NCBI RefSeq assembly: GCF_020042345.1
Contig: NZ_CP083387.1
Span: forward strand, 3,596,001-3,660,000
Direction: 5' to 3'
DNA length: 64,000 bases
Origin: Arachidicoccus terrestris
GTDB lineage: Bacteria > Bacteroidota > Bacteroidia > Chitinophagales > Chitinophagaceae
In this document: positions 46,376 to 56,046 of the stretch, piece after piece
Layout of the letters: every line of letters starts with the position of its first letter
Numbering within the stretch: position 1 is the first letter of the stretch
Made by a program: the position numbers and the translations under genes
Notes under the pieces: generated by a model
What the model was told of the DNA's origin: nothing
Databases searched by the model: none
Seen by the model: only the letters and a program-made list of their open reading frames with translations

Positions 46376-46499
46376 AATTTTAATCGGGTTTTAAGGTTTA
46401 AAAAAATGTATGAACAAGTTAATGAAAATCAATCTAATTCTGGCATTTCTCCTTAATAAATTTTCGTTATTTCTACGAGGATGAACCTGGAATATAAAA

Positions 46500-46531
46500 A
46501 AACTGCCGAACACGGGATGGGACGGCAGTTT
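46500..46531 (-). terminator. Terminator after the macroglobulin/plug-like gene region
   Basis: AAACTGCCG (46500-46508) pairs with CGGCAGTTT (46523-46531) around 14 bases. It lies just past the stop of the minus-strand gene ending at 46555, with A-rich sequence (T-rich on the minus strand) after the stem. Confidence 0.75.
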
Positions 46532-46554
46532 ATATTATAAATTATTTTTATAGG

Positions 46555-48990
46555 CTATTGGATCACTTTTTCTATATGGGTGAACTGCCCCTCACTGTTC
46601 ATGCCTTCCAGAATGATCCGGTAGGACTTTGTGATATCATTATTGAAGAACTTAAAACGCAGTTCATGATCCTGGGGTGTGGTCATGATCAGCGGGTTCC
46701 AGTAAAGAGTAGAGCGAACATCTGTCTTGCTCCTGTCCTGAGTGAGGCTTAGGTAATCCGGTACATAGAATTCTTTGATTAAAGAGTAACCGGCAATCGT
46801 TTTATGCGGCATACCTTCGCCTTTTTCTCTCTGTACATCGCCGCCTTTACGGGTATAGACGGCAATGGCGCCTCCCGGGCTACCCCCGAACCCGCCCATA
46901 AAGGGAGGTCTGAATACCTTCACCATAGCAATATCATTCATACTGATATTGGAAAGCTGGCTGGCATCACTGATCGGCATTTCATCCAGAAAAAGTGACG
47001 GAGAGCTGCCTCTCCAGGTCATACTTGGGGTGCCACTCTGCGCGTTGCTTATCTGCAACCCGGCTACCCGGCCCTGCAAATAACTAAAGATATTAAATGA
47101 ACCCTGCGCTGCGATATCATTCATCACGTCAAATGTGTAGCCATTATCGCTTTTGAATAGCCCGCTGGTGTATTTATCATTGAGTTTTTCTTCCGGCGAC
47201 TTGGCTTTTGTCGTCACCTTTACATCTTCCAGGTTGGTTTCCATATGGGTGGCCGCCCAATATTGATCATAGAGCCGTCTGCTGGCGGCAAGTCCAGTGG
47301 TATCGTAAACCCGGGCCTTAATAATATCATTGATATCCATTTTTACCTCGCCGGGTGATTTAAGCCTATCCGGCATAAAATTGATGGTCGCGGTTCGTTC
47401 CATGGTATTTTTCTTACCTGCAAATTTGTAATAGACTTGCAGAGAATCAAAAAAGATGGTATTGTGATCGTTGAATGAACCATCGCGCTCTAAAGGCACC
47501 ATGATAAATCTTCCGGCCGTATCTTGCTTGGATTTTGTGATGGCAACTAGTGTGCCGCTGGCAGCGATTTGAGCGGGAGAGGCGCCATAAACCTTGCCCG
47601 AGAAAGTCAGGTAATTGGTATCGGCTGGATATGTGATTTTTGGGTCTTCATGTTGCATGAGTCGATCCCAGTTATACCTTCTCCATCCATGTGTCAGCAT
47701 GACCAGATCAAGCTGTTGACGGATTGCATCCGTTGTGTCAGAGAAGTAATAAAACGGGTGGAAAACGCGGCCTTTGATTTGGGAAGTCAGTAGCATCCGG
47801 GAGATCAGGTTGCTGGAGCTGTCAGCGCCGACCGTTGCGTCTGTGACTGATACAGAAAGATTGGCGGGAACAGAATCCGGTACATTTACCACAATTTCAT
47901 TTTGTCCCCTTTTATCAAAACTCAGTTTCGAGAACCCCACTTCCGGATGAAACTCAGCCTCACCGTTGTTTACAAATACGATCCTTTCTGAAACAGGCTT
48001 CCATGCCTGATCAAATAAGGTAATCTGCAATATGCCACTGGGGAAGGCTGCAGTAGGTATGGCACCACTGACCATAGATTTGTCCTTCAATGATACATTG
48101 GCCATATAGACCAATTGCTGATAGGTAGTAGCAACGATATGCAGGGTTTTAAAATTTTCCGGTGCATTCTCGGTACGTTGAACGGCAAATAAAGTAGAGC
48201 CTAGAGTGGGTTTGGCAACAATAGAAGCTCCACTGGGTTTAACTTTTGGTAACGAGGTGGTATGGCTTTCGCCTTTGTCATCTGTCCAGGTAGCGGTATA
48301 GGTGGCATCTGCATTAGCCAGGATGTGAAAACTGCCCATGCCATCATGTTCGGGTTTGATGGTAGCGACTTCCTTGCCGTCGCCATCTTTGACCACGCCG
48401 GCAACTTTCACCGGTTGACCGTACTGATTCTCGGCCATAAACGCGACACGGGTGTTCAGACCTGCTATCAGATCGCCTCCTTCGGGGAAAAAATATAACT
48501 TGGCCACTGTCGCTGGTGGTTCGCCTTTGATGCGTTTGGAGGCCGGTTGAATTACAGTCAGGTCTTGATTAAACAAAAATGATGTGTCAAAGTTGAGCAT
48601 CCATTTTGTATAAGCTCTCACGTGTATCAGATTTCCACGAATACTATCGGGAACCGAAAACTGCCCCCTGGTGGCTCCATTTGCTATAGGGTAGGCGTCA
48701 TGGGCCAGTATTTTACCAGTCTCATCACTGAAGTCTACATAAAGTGTCTTACTTAGTTGATCGGGCATTATGCCCGATACAAGGTAGGCTTTAAACCAGA
48801 TATCATCTTTAGGCGCATAATTGTGCCGGTCAAAATGCAGATGGATTCTTTCTTGTGGGTATTTAGCACCGTAATTATTAATCAAAGTATCGATGCGTTG
48901 GGCGCTGGCAAATTGAGTGCTGCCGGCTGCAAGGCCTGCCATGAACACCGACAGCATCCTAAATAAATTTTTTCCAAAACGCAGATTCAT
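46555..48990 (-). CDS. Large secreted protein with macroglobulin-like and TonB-plug-like regions
   Basis: From the ATG at 48990 the protein is 811 residues (the frame extends to a TTG at 49029). Signal peptide: LSVFMAGLAAGSTQFASAQ. Residues about 30-110 (ERIHLHFDRHNYAPKDDIWF, then KAYLVSG) and 160-260 resemble the MG1/MG2-type beta domains of alpha-2-macroglobulins. Around residues 620-720 a plug-like domain occurs: FSYLQGRVAGLQISNAQSG, FLDEMPISD, MNDIAMVKVFRPP, GGAIAVYTRKGGD. There is no barrel, so this is not a TonB-dependent receptor. Such proteins are widespread in Bacteroidota but have no settled function; the periplasm or outer membrane is likely. It follows dnaB on the minus strand after a terminator. 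Confidence 0.7.
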   Translation of the reverse strand: MNLRFGKNLFRMLSVFMAGLAAGSTQFASAQRIDTLINNYGAKYPQERIHLHFDRHNYAPKDDIWFKAYLVSGIMPDQLSKTLYVDFSDETGKILAHDAYPIANGATRGQFSVPDSIRGNLIHVRAYTKWMLNFDTSFLFNQDLTVIQPASKRIKGEPPATVAKLYFFPEGGDLIAGLNTRVAFMAENQYGQPVKVAGVVKDGDGKEVATIKPEHDGMGSFHILANADATYTATWTDDKGESHTTSLPKVKPSGASIVAKPTLGSTLFAVQRTENAPENFKTLHIVATTYQQLVYMANVSLKDKSMVSGAIPTAAFPSGILQITLFDQAWKPVSERIVFVNNGEAEFHPEVGFSKLSFDKRGQNEIVVNVPDSVPANLSVSVTDATVGADSSSNLISRMLLTSQIKGRVFHPFYYFSDTTDAIRQQLDLVMLTHGWRRYNWDRLMQHEDPKITYPADTNYLTFSGKVYGASPAQIAASGTLVAITKSKQDTAGRFIMVPLERDGSFNDHNTIFFDSLQVYYKFAGKKNTMERTATINFMPDRLKSPGEVKMDINDIIKARVYDTTGLAASRRLYDQYWAATHMETNLEDVKVTTKAKSPEEKLNDKYTSGLFKSDNGYTFDVMNDIAAQGSFNIFSYLQGRVAGLQISNAQSGTPSMTWRGSSPSLFLDEMPISDASQLSNISMNDIAMVKVFRPPFMGGFGGSPGGAIAVYTRKGGDVQREKGEGMPHKTIAGYSLIKEFYVPDYLSLTQDRSKTDVRSTLYWNPLIMTTPQDHELRFKFFNNDITKSYRIILEGMNSEGQFTHIEKVIQ

Positions 48991-49030
48991 GTGTACAGTG
49001 GGTTTATAATTAAATGAAGTAATATACAAA

Positions 49031-49058
49031 AAATATCCCTCGAAGTTAAGGGATATTT
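49031..49058 (-). terminator. Rho-independent terminator after dnaB
   Basis: A 10-bp stem (49031-49040 with 49049-49058), 8-base loop, then a T-run on the minus strand. It separates dnaB from the gene downstream. Confidence 0.8.
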
Positions 49059-49136
49059 CTATAGTAGCTTTAACGTAAGGCCAGGTATCTTATAATGTTT
49101 TCTAAAAAATACATTTAATAAAATGTTGAATTGCAG

Positions 49137-50714
49137 CTAAAACGGAGGGGCATCAAAGCCGTCGTCAAATTCACCTTCATTCATTTTGCTTGGCCGGCTG
49201 ATGAAAAGCTGCGCGTCGCCACTACCGGCTGCGCCACCATCTCCAGGACCGCCTGGCCCTCCGGCCGGCAATGCCTGCCAACTACCCGGATTAAAGCCGT
49301 TGTCTCCTGCGTCCTCAAATTTCTGGATATCAAGCCGAGCCCTGAGTTTGATGGTTTCCAGGGAACCGTTACGGTGTTTGGCGATCTTAATCAACGTTTC
49401 TCCTTCAATAGATTCACCATGTTCATTACTATTGATCTCGTAATAATCAGGACGGTATATAAACATCACCATATCAGCATCCTGCTCGATCGCCCCCGAT
49501 TCTCTAAGGTCACTCAATTGGGGGATCTTGCTTTCTTTCCTGGATTCCACTGCACGGCTTAACTGTGAGAGGGCAATAATAGGAATCATCAATTCCTTGG
49601 CCAATACTTTCAGATTTCTGGAAATGGTACTGATCTCCTGCTCACGGTTGGAGTTTCGGTCTCCTGAACCACTCATCAGCTGCAAATAGTCGATGACGAT
49701 CAGCCCGACTTTATTTTTATTGACTAGTCTGCGCGCCTTGGCGCGGAACTCAAAGATGTTTAGTGCGGCTGTATCGTCGATAAAGATAGGTGCCGTTTCC
49801 AGCGGTTTTATTCCTTTAGCCTGCAGCTGTTTGTATTCATATTCCTCCAGATTACCTCTGGATATCTTTTCCAGTTTAATTTCACTTTGGGCGGAGAGTA
49901 CACGCTGAACTAATTGCGCCGAGCTCATTTCCAAAGAGAAGAAGGCGACCGGTACCGGATTAGTCGGGTGCATAGCCGCATTGCGGATCAGGTTCAGGGC
50001 AAAAGCTGTCTTACCCACGGCGGGACGTGCCGCCAGAATAATCAGGTCACTGGGCTGCCAGCCGTAGGTCACTTTATCCAGACTGGCAAAGCCGCTAGGA
50101 ACTCCGGAAATCTCATTGGTCTGTAACCGTAGCTTATCAATGCGTTCCAATGCTTTGGCCAGCGCATCTCCGATATCATCATAATTTTTCTTCAGGTAAT
50201 TATTGGTGATATTGAAGATCTTTTGCTCCGCATCATCTAATAAGTTGAAAACATCTGTACTCTCTACATAGGCTTCTGTGATAATTTCACCACTGATTTC
50301 TATGAGTTTGCGTTGAATGAACTTTTCCAACAGGATACGGGCATGGGTCTCGATATTGGCAGACGAGCTCACTGACATCGTCAGTTTGGAAACATAAAAG
50401 GCACCGCCAACCAAGTCCAGCTCCTCGCTGGCCTTGAGTTCCTCCACAACGGTCAGCATGTCAATTGGCATATTCTTTTGTGCCAGCTTTTCACAGGCCT
50501 TAAAAATACGCTGATGGGCATCAACATAGAAGCATTCTGCCCGAATAATCTCAATGACATTATCGAAAGCCGCCTTCTCCAGCATGACCGCACCTAAAAT
50601 GGCTTCTTCCAGATCTCTTGCCTGTGGGGGCACCTTGCCATACATCATTGTATTGATGTCGGTAGACGGCTTTTTACGGCCGACCTTGCGGTTAATATTC
50701 GATAAATTGTCCAT
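49137..50714 (-). CDS. dnaB: Replicative DNA helicase DnaB
   Basis: The 525-residue protein has the DnaB N-terminal domain (about 28-130, PPQARDLEEAILGAVMLEK), a linker, and the RecA-like helicase domain (about 195-470) with Walker A ARPAVGKTAF (229-238), Walker B IVIDYLQLM, the QLSRAVESR sensor region and a C-terminal DLRESGAIEQDADMVMF. It unwinds DNA ahead of the replication fork as a hexamer. The last 50 residues (GGPGGPGDGGAAGSGDAQL) form a Gly-rich flexible tail. The upstream region contains DnaA-box-like sequences: see findings. Confidence 0.97.
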   Translation of the reverse strand: MDNLSNINRKVGRKKPSTDINTMMYGKVPPQARDLEEAILGAVMLEKAAFDNVIEIIRAECFYVDAHQRIFKACEKLAQKNMPIDMLTVVEELKASEELDLVGGAFYVSKLTMSVSSSANIETHARILLEKFIQRKLIEISGEIITEAYVESTDVFNLLDDAEQKIFNITNNYLKKNYDDIGDALAKALERIDKLRLQTNEISGVPSGFASLDKVTYGWQPSDLIILAARPAVGKTAFALNLIRNAAMHPTNPVPVAFFSLEMSSAQLVQRVLSAQSEIKLEKISRGNLEEYEYKQLQAKGIKPLETAPIFIDDTAALNIFEFRAKARRLVNKNKVGLIVIDYLQLMSGSGDRNSNREQEISTISRNLKVLAKELMIPIIALSQLSRAVESRKESKIPQLSDLRESGAIEQDADMVMFIYRPDYYEINSNEHGESIEGETLIKIAKHRNGSLETIKLRARLDIQKFEDAGDNGFNPGSWQALPAGGPGGPGDGGAAGSGDAQLFISRPSKMNEGEFDDGFDAPPF

Positions 50715-51489
50715 TTATATAAAGTAATTTAAGTATATGTTGTCTTTTCTGCTAGGGAATATCACCCTCCCGTCTTGTCATCGCAATTTGGTAACAATTT
50801 AGTTACAAAAATTTAAAATGACCTTTTATGATGAGCGAATATAGGAAGGCTGGGATTGCCAAAAAACTTTGTTTAGTTGATTATTTTTACATACCCAATG
50901 CACAAAGATATTAACAGTTTTCCTAAGAATATGCACAAATATTATAAAGTTATCCACTATTTTTTGGCTTTATACAGTAAATTGGAGATTTTATCCCCAA
51001 ACTTATGTGCAAAAAGAAATACCTTGTATCAATAGGATCACCGCCGGATTTTTTGCTATTTTTTAAAGATTATTTCATACCCGGGGAGTCTTTTTTTACC
51101 AGGAAAATGTCTGTGTTTTTTGGGAATTTTGGCCCGGCGAAAAAGAAAAATGGGCAGTTTTTAACTGCTGATGTCATTAATAGTTCAAATTGACGGACCG
51201 GAAGCAGTTGCTCCAAAATCTATAACCGGGCGGCGGGCGGAATGGCCGGCGGTTTGTTAAGTTAAGCGGCCTTTCCTTCCTCCAATAACTGTGCAGTTTG
51301 TGGGGAATGGAAAGAAGCGTTACCTTTGCCCGCCAGGATTTATTCGGGAAAAGTTAAAAACTTGTCTGGCTGTGGTGGGCAGCCAGCGCTAAACAAAAAC
51401 GGCGAGGTTGCTCCATCGGAAGTGCCTGTAAAACCTGAAGTAAAGGCTATGCAAGAGAAAAAATCTGAACGTAGCCGGGCCGTCACAAT
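50715..51489. other. Long intergenic region with DnaA-box-like cluster and gpsA promoter
   Basis: This 775-base gap between divergent dnaB and gpsA is AT-rich over its first 300 bases. Five 9-mers resemble DnaA boxes: CAATGCACA (50896-50904), ATATGCACA (50929-50937), TTATCCACT (50950-50958), TTATCCCCA (50991-50999) and, on the other strand, TTTTGCACA (51006-51014). The right half is more GC-rich and carries a gpsA promoter and a small coding-like frame. A 62-codon frame at 51005-51193 has no recognisable protein. Confidence 0.5.
51297..51328 (+). promoter_or_regulatory. Bacteroidota-type promoter upstream of gpsA
   Basis: TTTG (51297-51300), a 20-base spacer and TACCTTTG (51321-51328) match the phylum's -33/-7 promoter well. 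Transcription would start near 51335, about 155 bases before the gpsA ATG. Confidence 0.7.
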
Positions 51490-51493
51490 ATGA
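51362..51493 (+). CDS. Possible small upstream ORF coupled to gpsA
   Basis: In the gpsA leader an open frame (no stop from 51266) reads from a possible TTG at 51362 for 43 codons and ends in TGA overlapping the gpsA ATG as ATGA. The peptide begins (M)SGCGGQPALNKNGEV and continues with Val/Pro/Glu/Lys-rich sequence (PSEVPVKPEVKAMQEKKSER). The overlap suggests translational coupling. No family is recognised and the start codon is weak, so coding status is uncertain. Confidence 0.25.
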   Translation: MSGCGGQPALNKNGEVAPSEVPVKPEVKAMQEKKSERSRAVTI

Positions 51494-52500
51494 CAGAAAT
51501 GAAAATAGGTATTGTAGGGAGTGGGAGCTGGGCTACAGCGTTGGCTAAGTTATTAACTGATAATCAGGTAGAAATTTATTGGTGGTTCAGAAATACACCC
51601 GCCATGGAACATTTTCAGCAAAGAGGTCATAACCCGACCTATTTGTCGAAGTCCTTTTTTGACCTGAGCCGGATTACCTTTAGTGACTCATTGCCTTTTG
51701 TTGCACAGAATGCCGATATCCTGCTATTGGCAACGCCCTCTGCTTATCTGCAGCAGGCATTGGAGATACTGCCTACTGATTCTCTCGACCAAAAATTAAT
51801 TATATCTGCGGTTAAAGGAATTCTTCCTGAGAAAACAGAGCTGATCAGTGACTATCTTCAGCGGACGTTTAATATACCATTAGAGCGGGTCTATACGATT
51901 CTCGGGCCCTGTCATGCAGAAGAAGTCGCCAGCGAGAAATTATCTTATCTTACTTTTTCCGGATTAGATCCGGTTATGTGCCGGAAATTGTCAGATTTGT
52001 TTGAAACGCCGTATCTGAATACGCGGGTTAACCATGATGTCATTGGTGTTCAGTATGCAGCGGTGATGAAAAACATCTATGCGCTGGGAGCAGGAATGGC
52101 TCATGGCTTGGATTACGGAGATAACTTTTTGAGCGTCTTTATCGCGAATGCGGCCAGCGAAATGGTGGCATTCCTCCAGAAGATTACAGCCTGTAGACAC
52201 CTGCCTGAAACGCCTGATTATGCCAGCTCCGTATATTTGGGCGATCTTCTAGTGACTTGTTATTCACTTTATAGCCGTAACAGGATGTTCGGTACTATGA
52301 TCGGTAAAGGATATAGTGTGAAGGCTGCCCAACTGGAACTGGGGATGGTGGCTGAAGGGTATAATGCCAGTAAGTGTATTTATGATTTAAACAGGCAGCT
52401 GGCTATGCAGTTACCGATTGCGGGAACTATTTATCGTATCCTTTGGGAAGGAATGCCTGCAGAAAAAGGATTCCTGGCTTTGGAAGGTATTTTGAATTAG
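51490..52500 (+). CDS. gpsA: Glycerol-3-phosphate dehydrogenase [NAD(P)+]
   Basis: The 336-residue protein has the Rossmann start KIGIVGSGSWATALAKLL, WWFRNTPAMEHFQQRGHNP with the NADPH-contacting arginine, LLATPSAYLQQAL, SAVKGI, LGPCHAEEVA and the catalytic lysine segment AAVMKNIYALGAGMAHGLDYGDN. These are all GpsA hallmarks. It reduces dihydroxyacetone phosphate to sn-glycerol 3-phosphate for phospholipid synthesis. It is monocistronic with a long leader; hemW converges from the right. Confidence 0.96.
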   Translation: MTEMKIGIVGSGSWATALAKLLTDNQVEIYWWFRNTPAMEHFQQRGHNPTYLSKSFFDLSRITFSDSLPFVAQNADILLLATPSAYLQQALEILPTDSLDQKLIISAVKGILPEKTELISDYLQRTFNIPLERVYTILGPCHAEEVASEKLSYLTFSGLDPVMCRKLSDLFETPYLNTRVNHDVIGVQYAAVMKNIYALGAGMAHGLDYGDNFLSVFIANAASEMVAFLQKITACRHLPETPDYASSVYLGDLLVTCYSLYSRNRMFGTMIGKGYSVKAAQLELGMVAEGYNASKCIYDLNRQLAMQLPIAGTIYRILWEGMPAEKGFLALEGILN

Positions 52501-52512
52501 TGACTACAACAA

Positions 52513-53646
52513 TCAAACAAACAGATCTACTGCTATACTGTCCGCAAAATGCTTCCCCTTGCGGGTGAGCATCAATTGCTCATTTTCAATTGTAAGTTGC
52601 CCTTCATTAAGTGCTTTCTGTGCTTTTTGAACAAGGGCGGCGCCGGCCAGGTCGCCAAATTGTTTTCTAAACGCGCCCAGGTCCAGACCTTCCATGAGCC
52701 GAAGCCGGATCATGATCATTTCATTGATCTGGTTGTCCAGACTGAGTACTTCTGTTGTAGAGACATCTTTTCCCTTAGTGATCCCTTGTATATAAACCTG
52801 ATTATTGTCGACATTCCACTTTCTGGTCATTAATCCATCAAAGGAGTGTGCGGCCGGACCCAGGCCGAGATAGGGAAGGCCTTGCCAGTAACTGCTATTG
52901 TGGCGACTCCGACAGCCAGGTGCTGCAAGATTAGAGATTTCATAGTGTTCGAAGCCTTGAAGGTCGGCCCACCGCATAAGCTGATCAAATTGCCGGCTTT
53001 GTTTGAGGCCATTCAAAGGCGGTAGTTTCCCCTTTTCAATCATTTTAAACAACGCCGTTCTGGGCTCTACGGTCAGCGCATAAGCAGACAAATGGCGGAC
53101 GCCCAGATCGGCAGCTTTTTGCAGGTTCTCCTGCCAGCCCTGGTCAGAAAGGTAAGGCGTTCCATAGATCAGGTCCAGTGAAATATCATGGATGCCGGCA
53201 TGCTTTGCGGCGGCGACGGCCTGATAAGCCTGTTGGGCATTATGGGCCCGATTCATCCATTCCAGATCTTTGTCTATAAAAGACTGTACACCGATGCTTA
53301 ACCGGTTAATTCCTGCCTGCTGCCAGTTTTGAAGTGTTTCCGGATGAATATCATCCGGGTTAGCTTCCAGGGTAATCTCTGCTGTAGCTCCTACTGGATA
53401 AATCTGCCTGATGCATTCAATTAATTCCGCAATCCAGGCAGCGGGTAAAATAGAGGGTGTGCCACCGCCAAAATAGATGGTTGAGACAGGGCCGGCGTCG
53501 CTTTTAAAAAAATCTTTTTGCAGGGCGGCTTCCTGTATAAGGCTGTCCTGCATCTGTCTGATATTATAGCGGGTTGTTGAAAAATGAAAATTGCAATAAT
53601 GACAGGCTTTCCTGCAGTAGGGGATATGTATATAAATGCCGGCCAT
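52513..53646 (-). CDS. hemW: Radical SAM family haem chaperone HemW
   Basis: The 377-residue protein starts MAGIYIHIPYCRKACHYCNF with the cluster motif C11-x3-C15-x2-C18 followed by F, as in HemN/HemW. Further segments IYFGGGTPSILP, EANPDD, RLSIGVQSF and LDLIYGTPYLSDQGWQ are typical, and SSYWQGLPYLGLGPAAHSFD distinguishes HemW. The short C-terminal wing domain ends the protein. HemW inserts haem into respiratory enzymes and is not the coproporphyrinogen dehydrogenase. A TAACTTTG box (53663-53670, minus strand) lies 17 bases upstream. Confidence 0.94.
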   Translation of the reverse strand: MAGIYIHIPYCRKACHYCNFHFSTTRYNIRQMQDSLIQEAALQKDFFKSDAGPVSTIYFGGGTPSILPAAWIAELIECIRQIYPVGATAEITLEANPDDIHPETLQNWQQAGINRLSIGVQSFIDKDLEWMNRAHNAQQAYQAVAAAKHAGIHDISLDLIYGTPYLSDQGWQENLQKAADLGVRHLSAYALTVEPRTALFKMIEKGKLPPLNGLKQSRQFDQLMRWADLQGFEHYEISNLAAPGCRSRHNSSYWQGLPYLGLGPAAHSFDGLMTRKWNVDNNQVYIQGITKGKDVSTTEVLSLDNQINEMIMIRLRLMEGLDLGAFRKQFGDLAGAALVQKAQKALNEGQLTIENEQLMLTRKGKHFADSIAVDLFV

Positions 53647-53662
53647 AGTTGAATTAGAATGA

Positions 53663-53670
53663 CAAAGTTA
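53663..53670 (-). promoter_or_regulatory. Candidate -7 box of hemW
   Basis: Minus-strand TAACTTTG matches TAnnTTTG and lies 17 bases before the ATG. No well-spaced TTG was found. Confidence 0.4.
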
Positions 53671-53740
53671 GGGTATCTTCAGCATTAAGGCTTGTCCAGG
53701 CGTTGCTTTTGCTTAGTGACCTGCACGAATATTGTAAGGG

Positions 53741-53783
53741 AAAAAGCCACTTCTCTATGTCATGCATAGAGAAGTGGCTTTTT
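53741..53783 (-). terminator. Strong rho-independent terminator after fusA
   Basis: A 19-bp perfect stem (53741-53759 with 53765-53783) and 5-base loop lie 28 bases past the fusA stop, with a T-run on the minus strand. Confidence 0.92.
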
Positions 53784-53810
53784 AAAATATACGCCCGCAA
53801 AGAATAAAAA

Positions 53811-55967
53811 CTATTCTTCCTCGGATTTTACTTTTCCTTTGTTTTTAGCGATCACTTCTTCAGAAATGTTGTTAGGCGCAGGAGCATAGTGATCAAACTC
53901 CATTGTGGAAGCTGCTCGTCCGGAGGACAGTGAACGCAGTTGTGTTACATAACCAAACATTTCACTCAGCGGAACTTTCGCTTTGATCACCTGTGCATTA
54001 CCACGGGTATCCATTCCTTCCATCAGCCCACGACGGCGGTTCAGGTCACCTGTAACATCACCCATGTACTGATCCGGTGTCGTAACCTCAACTTTCATGA
54101 TCGGCTCCAGTAGTACTGGTTTTGCTTTACGACCGGCTTCACGGAACCCGGCTTTCGCACAAAGCTCAAATGACATGGCATCAGAGTCTACGTTGTGGAA
54201 GCTACCATCAAAGATGCGTATCTTCATGTTGTCCACCGGATAACCGGCCAGAACTCCTGTTGTCATTGCAGTTTCAAAACCTTTCTGGATCGCAGGAATA
54301 AATTCACGAGGAATAGATCCGCCCACAATATTATTCACGAACTGGAAGTGTTTACCTTCATTTTCTTTCATCCACTCTTGTTCTGCAGGCCCGATCTCAA
54401 ACTGGATATCCGCGAATTTACCGCGACCACCGGATTGTTTCTTCAGTACCTCACGATGCTGGATCGTAGACTGGAAAGTCTCTTTATAAGCCACCTGAGG
54501 ATTCCCCTGATTAACTTCTACTTTAAACTCTCTTCTCAGACGATCGATGATGATCTCCAGGTGAAGCTCACCCATACCACGCAGGATAGTCTGGCCAGTA
54601 TCTTCATCTGTATTTACGCGCAAGGTAGGGTCTTCTTCTACCAGTTTAGCGATAGCCATACCCATCTTATCCACGTCAGCCTGTGTTTTAGGTTCGATGG
54701 CAATAGCGATTACCGGTTCAGGTATAAACATGTTTTCCAGAACGATCGGATGTTTCTCATCACAAAGAGTATCACCGGTTTTGATTTCTTTAAATCCAAC
54801 CGCAGCTCCGATATCACCTGCTTCGATAAAGTCAACGGGGTTTTGTTTGTTGGCAAACATTTTCATGATACGGCTGATACGCTCATTCTTACCGCTTCTT
54901 ACATTCAGCACATAAGATCCCGCGTCCAGATGACCGGAATAGACACGGAAGAATGCCAGGCGGCCGACAAATGGGTCAGTCATGATTTTGAATGCCAGGG
55001 CTGCAAATGGTTCTTTCGCGCTGGGCTTACGTACCAATACTTTTTCAGGATCGTTGGGATCGTGTCCTTCGATAGCTTCGATATCGGCAGGAGAAGGCAG
55101 GTAGCGACAAACGGCATCCAATGCTGTCTGTACGCCTTTATTTTTAAAGGAAGAACCACACATCATCGGAATAATACTCAAATCGATACAGGCTTTTCTG
55201 ATCGCTTCATGGATCTCATCTTCGCTGATGCTGTTAGGGTCATCAAAGAATTTTTCCATTAATGACTCATCATACTCAGCAACGGATTCGATCAGCTGTG
55301 CACGCCAGTGTTCTACTTCCTCTATCATATCTTCCGGAATGGGCACCTCAGTATAGGTCATACCTTCAGTAGAGTCATCCCAGATAATACCAATATTTTT
55401 GATCAGGTCTACTACACCTTTAAAATTATCTTCAGCTCCGATAGGCAGCTGCAGTGGAACTGCATTGGCTCCCAGCATTTCTTTAACCTGATGCACAACA
55501 TTCAGGAAGTCTGCACCGGAACGGTCCATTTTGTTTACAAAACCGATACGGGGCACTTTATAGCGGTTAGCCTGACGCCAAACAGTTTCAGATTGAGGTT
55601 CCACACCATCAACGGCGGAGAAAAGGGCAATCAGACCATCCAGTACGCGCATAGAACGTTCTACCTCTACAGTAAAGTCTACGTGGCCTGGGGTATCGAT
55701 GATATTGAAGCCGTATTTTTTGGTTGCTGCAGTAGGCTGACCATTATCGGTTGGAAAAGGCCACTGACAGCTAACTGCTGCAGAGGTAATGGTAATGCCC
55801 CTTTCTTTTTCCTGTTCCATCCAGTCAGTGGTTGCACCACCATCATGAACTTCACCGATTCTGTGAATCATACCAGTGTAACGCAAAATACGCTCAGTAG
55901 TAGTGGTTTTACCGGCATCGATATGCGCAGCAATACCGAAATTGCGCTGTAATTTTAAATCCGCCAT
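53811..55967 (-). CDS. fusA: Elongation factor G
   Basis: The 718-residue GTPase has [18 protein letters not shown] (P-loop), the switch [34 protein letters not shown] seen in part, [10 protein letters not shown], and domains II-V including [16 protein letters not shown] and the C-terminal [22 protein letters not shown]. It translocates tRNA-mRNA on the ribosome. Its length is standard. It is followed by hemW past a terminator, and there is no rpsL, rpsG or tuf beside it, so it is outside the usual str operon. A TACCTTTG promoter box precedes it. Confidence 0.96.
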   Translation of the reverse strand: MADLKLQRNFGIAAHIDAGKTTTTERILRYTGMIHRIGEVHDGGATTDWMEQEKERGITITSAAVSCQWPFPTDNGQPTAATKKYGFNIIDTPGHVDFTVEVERSMRVLDGLIALFSAVDGVEPQSETVWRQANRYKVPRIGFVNKMDRSGADFLNVVHQVKEMLGANAVPLQLPIGAEDNFKGVVDLIKNIGIIWDDSTEGMTYTEVPIPEDMIEEVEHWRAQLIESVAEYDESLMEKFFDDPNSISEDEIHEAIRKACIDLSIIPMMCGSSFKNKGVQTALDAVCRYLPSPADIEAIEGHDPNDPEKVLVRKPSAKEPFAALAFKIMTDPFVGRLAFFRVYSGHLDAGSYVLNVRSGKNERISRIMKMFANKQNPVDFIEAGDIGAAVGFKEIKTGDTLCDEKHPIVLENMFIPEPVIAIAIEPKTQADVDKMGMAIAKLVEEDPTLRVNTDEDTGQTILRGMGELHLEIIIDRLRREFKVEVNQGNPQVAYKETFQSTIQHREVLKKQSGGRGKFADIQFEIGPAEQEWMKENEGKHFQFVNNIVGGSIPREFIPAIQKGFETAMTTGVLAGYPVDNMKIRIFDGSFHNVDSDAMSFELCAKAGFREAGRKAKPVLLEPIMKVEVTTPDQYMGDVTGDLNRRRGLMEGMDTRGNAQVIKAKVPLSEMFGYVTQLRSLSSGRAASTMEFDHYAPAPNNISEEVIAKNKGKVKSEEE

Positions 55968-56046
55968 ATAATTTTTGTTTTATAGATTGTGTTCAAAAAA
56001 CTGCCCGAAACAAGCTGAATTTAGCTTTTAAGCGGTTTTTAAGGCG

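Noticed and set aside
46555-48990. TonB-dependent receptor (SusC-like)
   Set aside because: A plug-like segment exists, but there is no beta-barrel after it and only about 90 residues remain.
51005-51193. A 62-codon ATG frame between dnaB and gpsA
   Set aside because: Composition is repetitive Phe/Lys, it begins inside the DnaA-box-like cluster, and no family or promoter is seen.
54195-55262. A 355-codon open frame on the plus strand opposite fusA
   Set aside because: It lies fully antisense to a well-conserved EF-G gene; its Phe/His/Ile-rich sequence has no recognisable domain and is what the complement of fusA codons would give.
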